From contig NZ_JACSCH020000007.1 in NCBI RefSeq assembly GCF_014451325.2, positions 192,965-256,964 of the forward strand: 64,000 nucleotides of DNA, read 5' to 3'. A model generated the notes under the pieces. The model saw only the letters and a list, made by a program, of their open reading frames with translations, ran no database searches and was not told where the DNA came from. Position 1 is the stretch's first letter; the number at the start of each line of letters is the position of its first letter. Of the stretch, positions 1 to 8,801 are shown piece by piece. This stretch comes from Streptomyces sp. CB02980. GTDB taxonomy: Bacteria; Actinomycetota; Actinomycetes; Streptomycetales; Streptomycetaceae. A program made the translations under genes and the position numbers.

Positions 1-964
1 CACCCCGCTCACCCCCGGCGCCACCCGCCGGCTCGCCTCCGGCACCCTGCGGTACTTCCTCGACCGCGGCGCCACCGACCCGAACGGGCTCCTCACGCTC
101 GGCTGGCACGGCCCGTACGCGCCCCTGGTCCAGGAGTACTCGGGACCCGGCTCCCCGTACTGGGCGTCCAAGGGCTTCCTCGGCCTCCTCCTGCCCGCCG
201 GCCACCCCGCCTGGACCGACCGCGAGGAGCCGCTGCCGGCCGAACGCGCCGACACCGTCCGCCCCTTCGCCCCGGCCGGGCTGCTCGTCCAGACCACCGC
301 GTCCGACGGACTCGTACGCCTCCACAACCACGGCAGCAACCATGTGCACAGCGCCGAGGCCGGCGAGGACGACCCCGGCTACGCCCGCCAGGCGTACGCG
401 ACCCGTACGGGACCCACCACCGGGCCGGCCCCCGCCGACAACCACTTCGCGCTGCTCTTCGAGGGGAAGCCGACCACTCGGGGCCCCGCCGCACCTGCCG
501 GCACCGGCCCCGGCTGGGCCGCCTCCCGGCACACCCCGCACCCCGGCGTCCGGGTCGTCTCCGCGACCCTCGCCCGCGGCCGCGCGGAGGTCCGTGCCCA
601 CCTGGTCCTCGGCGCCCCCGAGGGGACGCCCGTACGGCAGACGGGCTGGGCCACCACCCCCGGAGGGCCGCACGCACAGCTGCACCCGGTGCACGGCTAC
701 CCCGCGGACCACGGAGCCGGCGGCCTCGCCACCGAACTCCCCACCGGGGAGACCCTCCAGGGGCCCGGCAGCCGCACCCTCGCCCTGCACGGCGCCACGA
801 GCGGCCCGGCCACCCTCTTCGTCGCGCTCGCCTCACTCACCGCCGAGCCCGCCCCGGCCCCCGTCACGGACCTCGCGGCCGTCCGGGTCACCGGCCACAT
901 CCTTCACGTGACCTGGCAGGACGGCACCACCACGCGACTGGACCTCGACGCACTGGCCGGTTGA
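1..964 (+). CDS. DUF2264 domain-containing protein, C-terminal part
   Basis: The gene enters from the left edge; its frame starts at base 2 and runs open to a TGA at 962-964, so about 320 C-terminal residues are present. The text includes LRYFLDRGATDPNGLLTLGW, a segment YSGPGSPYWASKGF and LVRLHNHGSNHVHS, which I recognise from DUF2264 proteins, a family with an (alpha/alpha)6-barrel-like N-terminal part related to glycoside-processing enzymes. The function is not established; a role in carbohydrate processing is only an inference from that fold. The C-terminal third is beta-rich and reads like the accessory domain of the family. An ATG at 344 in the same frame is internal, because the family signature lies upstream of it. 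The next gene is convergent and 64 bp away. Confidence 0.75.
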   Translation, partial: TPLTPGATRRLASGTLRYFLDRGATDPNGLLTLGWHGPYAPLVQEYSGPGSPYWASKGFLGLLLPAGHPAWTDREEPLPAERADTVRPFAPAGLLVQTTASDGLVRLHNHGSNHVHSAEAGEDDPGYARQAYATRTGPTTGPAPADNHFALLFEGKPTTRGPAAPAGTGPGWAASRHTPHPGVRVVSATLARGRAEVRAHLVLGAPEGTPVRQTGWATTPGGPHAQLHPVHGYPADHGAGGLATELPTGETLQGPGSRTLALHGATSGPATLFVALASLTAEPAPAPVTDLAAVRVTGHILHVTWQDGTTTRLDLDALAG

Positions 965-1028
965 GCTGAGCGGACCTGGTGAGCGGGGCCGGGCGAGCGG
1001 GCCGGTTGAGCGGGGCCGGGCGAGCGGG

Positions 1029-1802
1029 CTACTTCGGCCCGTACTTCCTGCCCGCCTTGGAGGAGACCCCGCCGAGCAGCCCGCGCGGCGCCAGCTTCAC
1101 CACACCCATGAGGGCCTTGTAGCGGGGGTCGGGGATCGACAGCGACTTCCCCCGGTCCAGATCCGCGAGCGCCGCCGTCACCAGCTTGTCCGCGTCGAGC
1201 CACATCCAGCCCGGGATGTTGTCCGTCCCCATGCCGGCCCGCTCATGGAACTCGGTCCGTACGAAGCCGGGGCAGAGCGCCATCAGCCGTACGCCGCTGC
1301 CCGCCAGGTCCCGGGCCGCACCCTGGGTGAACTGCACGACCCAGGCCTTCGACGCCCCGTAGGTGCCGCGGGGGACGAAGGCCGCCACCGAGGCGACGTT
1401 GACCACGGAGCCCCGCCGGCGCTCCTTCATCGAGGCGGCGGCCGCCGAGGTCAGCCGCAGTACCGCCTCGCAGTGCACCGTGAGCATCTTCAGCTCGTCG
1501 GCCATGGACACCTCAAGGAAGCGGCCCTTGTTGCCGAAGCCGGCGTTGTTCACGAGCATGTCCACCGGCTGCTTCGGGTCCGAGAGCCGGGCCTCGACGG
1601 CGGCGATGCCCTTCTCCTCGGCGAGGTCCGCCGCGAGCACCTCGGCCTCGATGCCGTGGCGGTCGTGCAGCTCGGTCGCCTGCTCCCGGAGCCGCTTCAT
1701 GTCCCGGGCCACGAGCACGACATCGTGGCCGTCCGCGGCGAGCCTCCGTGCGAAAGCGGCCCCGATGCCCGCGGTGGCGCCCGTAATCAGTGCAGTCGTC
1801 AT
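1029..1802 (-). CDS. SDR family NAD(P)-dependent oxidoreductase
   Basis: A 257-residue short-chain dehydrogenase/reductase of usual length. The nucleotide-binding TGATAGIG lies at residues 7-14, the NNAG motif near residue 88, and the catalytic Tyr-x-x-x-Lys in TYGASKAW near residue 150, with a serine upstream in the expected place. A C-terminal stretch after the core (LMGVVKLAPRGLL) is typical of the YqjQ/DltE-like soluble SDR group in actinobacteria. The substrate cannot be read from sequence. It lies 61 bp downstream of the MOSC gene on the same strand, so the two may be co-transcribed. The ATG at 1802 was chosen because the Rossmann beta-strand begins three residues after it. Confidence 0.88.
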   Translation of the reverse strand: MTTALITGATAGIGAAFARRLAADGHDVVLVARDMKRLREQATELHDRHGIEAEVLAADLAEEKGIAAVEARLSDPKQPVDMLVNNAGFGNKGRFLEVSMADELKMLTVHCEAVLRLTSAAAASMKERRRGSVVNVASVAAFVPRGTYGASKAWVVQFTQGAARDLAGSGVRLMALCPGFVRTEFHERAGMGTDNIPGWMWLDADKLVTAALADLDRGKSLSIPDPRYKALMGVVKLAPRGLLGGVSSKAGRKYGPK

Positions 1803-1863
1803 ACGGGCACGGTAGTGCCACGGCGGAGACGTTCTTGTCCGCGTACCGCCGACCAGGCGCGGA

Positions 1864-2538
1864 CTACGCGCGCGCGTACTTCTCCGCGTACTGGCGTGCG
1901 AGCGCGAGGAGTCCGGACTCCATCCACTCGGCGGCGACCAACGTGCGGGGGAGCAGGGTGCGTTCGGTGGTCGCGGCGCGGTGGAGCAGTGCGACGGTGA
2001 TGTCGTGGTCGGGCCGGTGGACGACCGTGATCGGGTCGCCGGCGCGGATCTCGCCCGGCACGATCACCCGCAGCAGGGCGCCCGGACCGGCCTCGGACTG
2101 CGTGAACCGCTTGACCCAGCCCTTCTCCTCCAGGAAGCCCGCGAACGTACGGCAGGGGATGCGGCCGCCGGTGACCTCCAGGACGACCTCCTCGCCGATC
2201 CGCCAGCGCTCGCCGATCAGGGCGCCGTTCACGTCGAGGTCAGCGGTCGTGAGGTTCTCGCCGAACGAGCCGTTGGCGAGCGGGCGGCCGAGCTCGCGCT
2301 CCCACCGGTCCAGGTCCTCGCGCGCGAAGGCGTACGCGGCCCGGTCGTCGCCGCCGTGGAAGCGCAGGTCGCAGACCGTGTCCCCGGCGAGGCCGCTCCT
2401 GCCGACGCCGGGCGCCCCGGGCGCCTCGATCCGGACCGGCCCCTCGACGGGGCGCTTGTCGATGGCGGTCAGGCCGGACGCGGCCTCGGTGTAGTCCACG
2501 GCCTCGGCGCGGCCCACATTCACACTCAGCAAGGTCAT
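1864..2538 (-). CDS. MOSC domain-containing protein (YiiM-like)
   Basis: A 224-residue protein made almost entirely of a MOSC domain (MOCO sulfurase C-terminal). Supporting segments are GDTVCDLRFHGGDDRAAYAF, NGSFGENLTT and GGRIPCRTFAGF, the last carrying the conserved cysteine of the family. Relatives such as YiiM handle molybdenum-cofactor-dependent reduction of N-hydroxylated compounds. That activity is inferred, and no partner reductase lies nearby. The ATG at 2538 faces the LysR gene across 81 bp, so a shared divergent control region is likely. The flanking LysR protein may therefore control this gene and perhaps the SDR gene behind it. Confidence 0.85.
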   Translation of the reverse strand: MTLLSVNVGRAEAVDYTEAASGLTAIDKRPVEGPVRIEAPGAPGVGRSGLAGDTVCDLRFHGGDDRAAYAFAREDLDRWERELGRPLANGSFGENLTTADLDVNGALIGERWRIGEEVVLEVTGGRIPCRTFAGFLEEKGWVKRFTQSEAGPGALLRVIVPGEIRAGDPITVVHRPDHDITVALLHRAATTERTLLPRTLVAAEWMESGLLALARQYAEKYARA

Positions 2539-2619
2539 GTGGGCACTTTACGGGCACCCACCTCAAAGCCGGAAGCGCAAAAGTGGGACTTCACCCAAGA
2601 TTCGCTTATGATGGAGTCC

Positions 2620-3537
2620 ATGATCGAGGCTCGTCATCTCCGCGTCCTGCGCGCCGTCGCCGCCACCGGCTCCTTCTCGGCCGCCGCGCGCGAACTGGGC
2701 TGCACCCAGCCCGCCGTCAGCCAGCAGATGAAGGCCCTCGAAGGCTCCGCCGGTACGCCGCTGCTGATCCGTACGGGCCGCGAGATGCGCCTCACCGAGG
2801 CCGGTGAGGTCCTGGTCCGCCACGCCTCCGGCATCCTCGCCGGGCTCACCGCCGCGGAGGAGGAGGTCGCCGCGATCGCCGGGCTCCGTGCGGGCCGGGT
2901 CCGGCTGGTCTCCTTCCCCAGCGGCAGCTCCACGCTGGTCCCCACCGCGCTCGCCGCGCTGCGGGCCGCGCACCCCGGCACCCGCGTCTCGCTCGTCGAG
3001 GCCGAACCGCCGCGTTCGATCGAGATGCTCCGCGAGGGCGACTGCGACGTGGCCCTCGCCTTCCGGTACGGCGGAGGGGCGGCCGGCCGGCAGGCCGACG
3101 GGCAGGCCGAGTGGGACGATCTGGTCGTCCGCCCGATCCTGGCCGACCGCCTGGTGGGCCTGGTCCCCGAGGGGCACCGGCTCGCCGGGGCGGGGTCCGT
3201 GGGCATGGCCGAACTGGCCGAGGAATCGTGGATCGCGGGCTGCCCGCGCTGCCGCCGTCAGCTCGTGGACGTGTGCGAGGAGGCGGGCTTCACCCCCCGT
3301 ATCGACTTCGCCACCGACGACTACCCGGCCGTGGTGGGCCTGGTCGGCGCCGGTCTCGGCGTGGCCGTCCTGCCGGAGCTGGCCATCGAGTCCGTACGGC
3401 CCAGGGGGGCGCGGACCGTGGCCGTGGAGCCCGCCGTGGAGCGGGAGATCGTGGCCCTGACGCTGCCCGATCTGGCGAAGGTGCCGGCCGTCGCCGCCAC
3501 GCTCGACGAACTGACCCGGGCCGCCACGCGCGCGTAG
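2620..3537 (+). CDS. LysR family transcriptional regulator
   Basis: A 305-residue regulator with an N-terminal winged helix-turn-helix (residues about 1-60, containing FSAAARELGCTQPAVSQQM) followed by a periplasmic-binding-protein-like effector domain (about 90-300). The open frame extends far upstream, but codon content before 2600 is only the antisense of the MOSC gene. Candidate starts are ATG 2608, 2611 and 2620; 2620 gives the standard LysR N-terminus MIEARHLRVLRAV. The hexamer TATGAT at 2607-2612 resembles a -10 box but overlaps the alternative starts, so its role is unclear. The divergent MOSC gene is the likely target, as is common for LysR regulators. The effector is unknown. Confidence 0.9.
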   Translation: MIEARHLRVLRAVAATGSFSAAARELGCTQPAVSQQMKALEGSAGTPLLIRTGREMRLTEAGEVLVRHASGILAGLTAAEEEVAAIAGLRAGRVRLVSFPSGSSTLVPTALAALRAAHPGTRVSLVEAEPPRSIEMLREGDCDVALAFRYGGGAAGRQADGQAEWDDLVVRPILADRLVGLVPEGHRLAGAGSVGMAELAEESWIAGCPRCRRQLVDVCEEAGFTPRIDFATDDYPAVVGLVGAGLGVAVLPELAIESVRPRGARTVAVEPAVEREIVALTLPDLAKVPAVAATLDELTRAATRA

Positions 3538-3613
3538 GACGCCGCCCCGCGCGCGTGGGCGCGGCTCCGGTTGGTGGTGCTCAGAGTGGGTGCTTAGTTG
3601 AGGAAACGTTCCT

Positions 3614-4003
3614 TCACATGCGCTCCACAATCGGCCGGCCTGCTGCCGACGCCGATGTCGTCATGGATGTCACGGAAGCCGCGGACGCGACCGACGCGGT
3701 CGTCGGCGCCGCTGTGATCAGGCGATTGCGCGCGCGTCCCATGAGTTCTTCGCGTTCGTCCTCGGTGAGGCCGCCCCATACGCCGTAGGGCTCCCGCACG
3801 GCGAGTGCGTGTGCCGCGCACTCCGCGCGCACCGGGCACCGCATGCAGACCTCTTTCGCCGAGTTCTCACGCGCACTCCGTGCCGCGCCGCGCTCTCCCT
3901 CGGGGTGGAAGAACAGGGAGCTGTCGACTCCGCGGCAGGCCGCGAGCAGTTGCCAGTCCCACAGATCGGCGTTGGGTCCGGGAAGGCGGGAGAAATCTGC
4001 CAT
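3614..4003 (-). CDS. whiD: WhiB-family iron-sulfur regulator WhiD
   Basis: A 129-residue WhiB-like protein. The four cluster ligands are Cys23, Cys53, Cys56 and Cys62 (pattern C...CxxCxxxxxC), followed by the family turn GVWGGLTEDER and a basic end. In Streptomyces WhiD is needed for late spore maturation and binds a [4Fe-4S] cluster; WhiB-like proteins often act with the principal sigma factor. The start at 4003 is set by the AAGGGGA ribosome binding site at 4010-4017; the frame could extend to 4102 but without a comparable site. The last 30 residues form an Ala/Ser/Thr-rich tail, which appears longer than in the WhiD I remember. It is divergent from bldM, the known Streptomyces arrangement. 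Confidence 0.92.
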   Translation of the reverse strand: MADFSRLPGPNADLWDWQLLAACRGVDSSLFFHPEGERGAARSARENSAKEVCMRCPVRAECAAHALAVREPYGVWGGLTEDEREELMGRARNRLITAAPTTASVASAASVTSMTTSASAAGRPIVERM

Positions 4004-4436
4004 TGCGCTTGTCCCCTTGAAACCGTGTCGAACGGATAGGTGGGCGGGTGGATGGCTGATCGCCGGGGCTCCTCGGGGCCCCGTGGGTCCGGGTCGGTAC
4101 ACCTACTGTCTAAGTAGATGTAAATATGACTCATTGCGAATCTAGCCACAGACACTGCGAAAAGGGAAGAAAACCCGCTAAATGGGGCATAGCTTTCGAT
4201 GAAGGACAGATAGGCCGCGTCGCTCTCCTCCGCGTACGACCCCTCACGTAGAGTGCCGAAGGGTGCCGTCCGACCCGTAACTCTTTCGAGTGACCGTCGT
4301 TGAGAGTGCGGAGGCGGTTGAAGGAACAAGCGATCGGGCAGGTGTCCGAGAGCGTCAATCGCACAGGTGACGATTACGTACAGCCCTGGAGGCTCAAGGT
4401 GACGCGCTACAGCTGCGAGAGCCGCGGAGGTCAGGC
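4004..4436. promoter_or_regulatory. whiD-bldM divergent regulatory region
   Basis: This 433-bp stretch has no convincing gene. It is clearly more AT-rich than its surroundings around 4100-4200, with a run reading TAAGTAGATGTAAATATGAC at 4114-4133, consistent with promoters facing whiD. On the bldM side it holds the BldN-type promoter listed separately. Long spacing between two developmental genes suggests several regulator sites (BldD, WhiI/BldM and others are known to act here in Streptomyces), but I could not assign individual sites for these with confidence. Confidence 0.6.
4276..4303 (+). promoter_or_regulatory. candidate sigma-BldN promoter of bldM (bldMp1)
   Basis: CGTAAC at 4276-4281 and CGTTGA at 4298-4303 are separated by exactly 16 bases. 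This matches the -35/-10 pair described for the ECF sigma factor BldN in Streptomyces. bldM is the classical BldN target, and the site lies 134 bp upstream of the bldM start, so an untranslated leader of about 125 bases is implied. Confidence 0.75.
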
Positions 4437-5048
4437 ATGACATCCGTTCTCGTCTGCGACGACTCCCCGCTTGCCCGAGAGGCGCTCCGCCGCGCGGTCG
4501 CGACCGTGCCCGGCGTCGAGCGCGTGACCACCGCGGCCAACGGCGAGGAAGTCCTCCGCCGCTGGGGCGCGGACCGCTCGGACCTGATTCTGATGGACGT
4601 ACGCATGCCCGGTCTGGGCGGCGTGGAGACCGTCCGCCGGCTGCTCTCCGCGGACCCCGGCGCCCGCATCATCATGCTCACGGTCGCCGAGGACCTCGAC
4701 GGCGTCGCCCTCGCGGTCGCCGCGGGTGCCCGCGGCTATCTGCACAAGGACGCCTCGCGCGCCGAACTGCGGGCCACCGTCACCCAGGCGCTGGCCGACC
4801 CGACCTGGCGGCTCGCCCCGCGCCGGCTCCGTTCGGCCGAGATGGGCGCCGCGCCCACCCTCACCGCGCGCGAGATCCAGGTTCTCGAGGGCATGAGCCA
4901 CGGCCGGTCCAACGCCGAGATCGGGCGCGAGCTCTTCCTCTCCGAGGACACGGTCAAGACCCACGCCCGGCGTCTCTTCAAGAAGCTGGGCGCCTCGGAC
5001 CGGGCGCACGCGGTCGCCCTCGGATTCCGCTGGGGCCTGGTCCGCTGA
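4437..5048 (+). CDS. bldM: BldM, atypical response regulator of sporulation
   Basis: A 203-residue NarL/FixJ-type regulator: receiver domain at residues about 1-115 and LuxR-type helix-turn-helix at about 138-200 (LTAREIQVLEGMSHGRSNAEIG). The receiver begins VLVCDDSPLAREAL and keeps Asp54 in LILMDVRMPG. BldM is nevertheless known as an orphan, phosphorylation-independent regulator that works as a homodimer on early sporulation genes and as a heterodimer with WhiI on late ones. No histidine kinase is adjacent, in line with orphan status. The start ATG follows GGAGGTC at 4426-4432. Length and divergent placement next to whiD agree with the known gene. Confidence 0.95.
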   Translation: MTSVLVCDDSPLAREALRRAVATVPGVERVTTAANGEEVLRRWGADRSDLILMDVRMPGLGGVETVRRLLSADPGARIIMLTVAEDLDGVALAVAAGARGYLHKDASRAELRATVTQALADPTWRLAPRRLRSAEMGAAPTLTAREIQVLEGMSHGRSNAEIGRELFLSEDTVKTHARRLFKKLGASDRAHAVALGFRWGLVR

Positions 5049-5201
5049 ATCGCAGGTCACCGGCCACCTCCCCGTCCTCGCCCGCGTCCGTCGTGGGGTG
5101 GACGGGGCAGGCTTGTGTCACTTCCCCGCGCGATGACGCATCCTTGAGATGTGGAGTTCCTCGGGGACGAGTCGATCGAGCGGGAGGGGAGGGCGCAGGA
5201 G

Positions 5202-5894
5202 ATGAGTTCCGGCGCACCTGCTCATAACGCTTCGGTGCACAACTATGGACGCGGTGCCACGAACGCCGAGGCGTCGGGGCACCATGGAGCGATGCGCGAC
5301 GACGAGACCGTGGGGTCCCCCATGCCTGCCGGGCAGGGGGAGATCGGCGCGCTCGTGCACCGCGCGGTCGAGGGCGACGCCCAGGCGACGCACGACCTGC
5401 TCGCACGGGTGCATCCGCTCGCGCTGCGGTACTGCCGCACCCGTCTCAACCGGCTGCCGGGCGACGCCCGGCACTTCGTCGAGGACCTGGCCCAGGAGGT
5501 CTGCGTCGCCGTCCTGATGGCGCTGCCGCGCTACAAGGACACGGGCAGGCCCTTCGAGGCCTTCGTCTTCGCCATCGCCGGACACAAGGTCGCCGACCTC
5601 CAGCGGGCCGCCATGCGGCACCCGGGGTCCACGGCCGTCCCCTCCGACGAGATGCCCGAGCGGCCCGACGACTCCCTCGGCCCGGAGGAGCGCGCGCTCC
5701 TCAGCGACGACGCCGAGTGGGCCAAGAAGCTGCTCGCCAACCTCCCGGAGAACCAGCGCGAACTGCTCGTGCTCCGCGTCGCGGTCGGACTGACCGCCGA
5801 GGAGACCGGGCAGATGCTCGGCATGTCCCCGGGGGCCGTCCGGGTCGCGCAGCACCGCGCGCTCAGCCGGCTCAGGGCGCTGGCCGAGCAGTAG
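5202..5894 (+). CDS. shbA: ECF RNA polymerase sigma factor, ShbA type
   Basis: A 230-residue sigma-70 family protein. Region 2 spans about residues 50-130 (VEDLAQEVCVAVLMALPRYK, with the usual DLxQE-like core) and region 4 about 175-225 (LPENQRELLVLRVAVGLTAEE, then a helix-turn-helix). ShbA in Streptomyces drives expression of the principal sigma gene hrdB and lies near whiD, bldM and guaB, so I assign it on sequence class plus position. I chose ATG 5202 because a long purine-rich site, GGGAGGGGAGGG at 5182-5193, precedes it. A GTG at 5151 would add 17 residues with no such site. No anti-sigma gene is adjacent. The first 45 residues are low-complexity and of unknown role. Confidence 0.8.
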   Translation: MSSGAPAHNASVHNYGRGATNAEASGHHGAMRDDETVGSPMPAGQGEIGALVHRAVEGDAQATHDLLARVHPLALRYCRTRLNRLPGDARHFVEDLAQEVCVAVLMALPRYKDTGRPFEAFVFAIAGHKVADLQRAAMRHPGSTAVPSDEMPERPDDSLGPEERALLSDDAEWAKKLLANLPENQRELLVLRVAVGLTAEETGQMLGMSPGAVRVAQHRALSRLRALAEQ

Positions 5895-6062
5895 CCACGG
5901 GGCGACAGTGGCCGACCAGTAAGACTCACCGGTGCCAGTCGTCCCTTTCGTACACGTGCGAATGTCCAAAGCTTGCGGCTGATCTTGATCGTGGAATGAG
6001 ACACCGCTTCAGCCCGTTAGCATGGACATCCGCACCGATCAAGGCCATTTGGGGAAGGTGTC

Positions 6063-7565
6063 ATGACTGCAAACGTCGACGGAGTGCCCGAGAAATTCGC
6101 GACACTCGGGCTGACCTACGACGACGTGCTGCTGCTGCCGGGCGCGTCCGAGGTCCTCCCGAACGCGGTCGACACCTCGTCCCGCATCTCCCGCAACGTC
6201 CGCGTGAACATCCCGCTGCTCTCGGCGGCGATGGACAAGGTCACCGAGTCCCGCATGGCCATCGCCATGGCGCGGCAGGGCGGCGTGGGCGTGCTGCACC
6301 GCAACCTGTCCATCGAGGACCAGGTCAACCAGGTCGACCTCGTGAAGCGCTCCGAGTCCGGCATGGTGACCGACCCGATCACCGTGCACCCGGACGCGAC
6401 GCTGGCCGAGGCCGACGCGCTCTGCGCCAAGTTCCGCATCAGCGGCGTACCGGTCACCGACCCGGCCGGCAAGCTCCTCGGCATCGTCACCAACCGCGAC
6501 ATGGCGTTCGAGTCGGACCGCAGCCGCCAGGTGCGCGAGGTCATGACCCCGATGCCGCTGGTCACCGGCAAGGTCGGCATCTCCGGCGTGGACGCCATGG
6601 AGCTGCTCCGCCGCCACAAGATCGAGAAGCTGCCGCTGGTCGACGAGGCGGGCATCCTCAAGGGCCTCATCACGGTCAAGGACTTCGTCAAGGCGGAGAA
6701 GTACCCGCACGCCGCGAAGGACAAGGAAGGCCGCCTGCTCGTCGGCGCGGCCGTCGGCGCCAGCCCCGAGGCGCTGGAGCGCGCCCAGGGCCTCGCCGAG
6801 GCCGGTGTCGACTTCCTGATCGTCGACACCTCCCACGGCCACAACAGCAACGCCCTCAACTGGATGGCGAAGATCAAGTCCAGCGTCGGCGTCGACGTCA
6901 TCGGCGGCAACGTCGCGACGCGTGACGGCGCGCAGGCCCTGATCGACGCCGGTGTCGACGGCGTCAAGGTCGGCGTGGGCCCCGGCTCCATCTGCACCAC
7001 GCGTGTGGTCGCCGGCATCGGCGTCCCGCAGGTCACCGCCATCTACGAGGCGGCGCTCGCCGCCCGCGCCGCCGGCGTTCCGGTCATCGGCGACGGCGGT
7101 CTGCAGTACTCCGGAGACATCGGCAAGGCGCTCGCCGCCGGTGCCGACACGGTCATGCTGGGCAGCCTGCTCGCCGGGTGCGAGGAGTCCCCGGGCGAGC
7201 TGCAGTTCATCAACGGCAAGCAGTTCAAGTCGTACCGCGGCATGGGCTCGCTCGGCGCGATGCAGTCCCGCGGCCAGGGCCGGTCCTACTCCAAGGACCG
7301 CTACTTCCAGGCCGAGGTCGCCTCGGACGACAAGCTCGTGCCCGAGGGCATCGAGGGCCAGGTGCCCTACCGCGGCCCCCTGGCCAACGTCCTGCACCAG
7401 CTCGTCGGCGGTCTGCGCCAGACCATGGGCTACGTGGGCGCGGCCACCATCGAGGAGATGGAGTCGAAGGGCCGCTTCGTCCGGATCACGTCCGCGGGCC
7501 TCAAGGAGAGCCACCCGCACGACATCCAGATGACGGTCGAGGCGCCGAACTACAGCAGGAAGTAA
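6063..7565 (+). CDS. guaB: IMP dehydrogenase
   Basis: A 500-residue enzyme that oxidises IMP to XMP with NAD+, the committed step of GMP synthesis, in the cytoplasm. The TIM barrel is interrupted by a pair of CBS domains at about residues 95-210. The active-site loop reads GPGSICTTR with the catalytic Cys311, and the mobile flap region follows near YRGMGSLGAM. The length is standard. The ATG follows GGGGAAGG at 6051-6058. A strong hairpin lies just behind the stop, before guaB3. guaA, the next enzyme of the pathway, is 18 kb downstream. Confidence 0.97.
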   Translation: MTANVDGVPEKFATLGLTYDDVLLLPGASEVLPNAVDTSSRISRNVRVNIPLLSAAMDKVTESRMAIAMARQGGVGVLHRNLSIEDQVNQVDLVKRSESGMVTDPITVHPDATLAEADALCAKFRISGVPVTDPAGKLLGIVTNRDMAFESDRSRQVREVMTPMPLVTGKVGISGVDAMELLRRHKIEKLPLVDEAGILKGLITVKDFVKAEKYPHAAKDKEGRLLVGAAVGASPEALERAQGLAEAGVDFLIVDTSHGHNSNALNWMAKIKSSVGVDVIGGNVATRDGAQALIDAGVDGVKVGVGPGSICTTRVVAGIGVPQVTAIYEAALAARAAGVPVIGDGGLQYSGDIGKALAAGADTVMLGSLLAGCEESPGELQFINGKQFKSYRGMGSLGAMQSRGQGRSYSKDRYFQAEVASDDKLVPEGIEGQVPYRGPLANVLHQLVGGLRQTMGYVGAATIEEMESKGRFVRITSAGLKESHPHDIQMTVEAPNYSRK

Positions 7566-7576
7566 CACAGCGCGAC

Positions 7577-7620
7577 GCGTGGGGGCGGTTCCGGCATGTG
7601 GCCGGAGCCGCCCCTCACGC
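7577..7620 (+). terminator. hairpin after guaB
   Basis: A 14-bp stem pairs 7582-7595 with 7601-7614 around a five-base loop, and five more pairs (7577-7581 with 7616-7620) extend it with a single bulged T. It begins 11 bases after the guaB stop and ends 51 bases before guaB3. Streptomyces terminators commonly lack a U-tract, so this is a plausible guaB terminator or a partial one that sets relative guaB3 expression. Confidence 0.7.
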
Positions 7621-7671
7621 TTGTGTCGGGGATACTGGTAGGCGCAGACGTAGAGGGAAAGGCCACACATC

Positions 7672-8796
7672 GTGACTGAGATCGAGATCGGGCGCGGCAA
7701 GCGCGGCCGCAGGGCGTACGCGTTCGACGACATCGCCGTCGTTCCGAGCCGGCGCACCCGGGACCCGAAGGAGGTCTCGATCGCCTGGCAGATCGACGCC
7801 TACCGCTTCGAGCTCCCCTTCCTGGCCGCCCCCATGGACTCGGTCGTGTCGCCGCAGACCGCGATCCGCATCGGTGAGCTGGGCGGCCTGGGCGTCCTGA
7901 ACCTGGAGGGTCTCTGGACCCGGTACGAGGACCCGCAGCCGCTGCTCGACGAGATCGCCGAGCTGGACGAGGCGACCGCGACCCGCCGTCTGCAGGAGAT
8001 CTACGCGGCCCCGATCAAGGAAGAGCTGATCGGGCAGCGCATCAAGGAGGTGCGCGACTCCGGTGTCGTCACCGCCGCCGCGCTCTCGCCGCAGCGGACC
8101 GCGCAGTTCTCCAAGGCCGTCGTCGACGCCGGCGTGGACATCTTCGTCATCCGCGGCACCACGGTCTCCGCCGAGCACGTGTCGGGCGCGTCCGAACCGC
8201 TGAACCTGAAGCAGTTCATCTACGAGCTCGACGTCCCGGTCATCGTCGGCGGCTGCGCCACGTACACCGCGGCCCTGCACCTGATGCGCACCGGCGCCGC
8301 GGGTGTCCTCGTCGGCTTCGGCGGCGGCGCGGCGCACACCACGCGCAACGTGCTCGGCATCCAGGTCCCGATGGCGACCGCGGTCGCCGACGTGGCCGCG
8401 GCCCGCCGCGACTACATGGACGAGTCCGGCGGCCGGTACGTGCACGTCATCGCCGACGGCGGGGTCGGCTGGTCCGGCGACCTGCCGAAGGCGATCGCCT
8501 GCGGCGCCGACGCGGTCATGATGGGCTCCCCGCTGGCCCGTGCCACGGACGCGCCCGGCAAGGGTCACCACTGGGGCATGGAGGCCGTCCACGAGGACGT
8601 GCCGCGCGGCAAGCTGGTCGACCTGGGCATCGTCGGCACCACCGAGGAGATCCTCGCGGGCCCGTCGCACATCCCGGACGGCTCGATGAACTTCTTCGGC
8701 GCCCTGCGCCGCGCGATGGCCACCACGGGCTACAGCGAGCTCAAGGAGTTCCAGCGCGTCGAGGTCACGGTCGCGGACTCCCAGCACAAGCGCTGA
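7672..8796 (+). CDS. guaB3: GuaB3 family IMP dehydrogenase-related protein
   Basis: A 374-residue TIM-barrel protein of the IMPDH/GMP reductase superfamily, shorter than GuaB because the CBS pair is absent. Substrate-phosphate motifs such as IADGGVGWSGDLPKAIACGA and the N-terminal FDDIAVVPSRRTRDP are those of the actinobacterial GuaB3 group. The loop that carries the catalytic cysteine in GuaB (GPGSICTTR) reads GFGGGAAHTTR here, with His222 at the cysteine position, so classical IMPDH chemistry is doubtful. Mycobacterial GuaB3 is likewise regarded as inactive in IMPDH assays, whereas some cyanobacterial members do have activity. The GTG start follows AGGGAAAGG at 7653-7661. Its place behind guaB suggests a purine-related role. 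Confidence 0.92.
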   Translation: MTEIEIGRGKRGRRAYAFDDIAVVPSRRTRDPKEVSIAWQIDAYRFELPFLAAPMDSVVSPQTAIRIGELGGLGVLNLEGLWTRYEDPQPLLDEIAELDEATATRRLQEIYAAPIKEELIGQRIKEVRDSGVVTAAALSPQRTAQFSKAVVDAGVDIFVIRGTTVSAEHVSGASEPLNLKQFIYELDVPVIVGGCATYTAALHLMRTGAAGVLVGFGGGAAHTTRNVLGIQVPMATAVADVAAARRDYMDESGGRYVHVIADGGVGWSGDLPKAIACGADAVMMGSPLARATDAPGKGHHWGMEAVHEDVPRGKLVDLGIVGTTEEILAGPSHIPDGSMNFFGALRRAMATTGYSELKEFQRVEVTVADSQHKR

Positions 8797-8801
8797 CGTC
8801 T

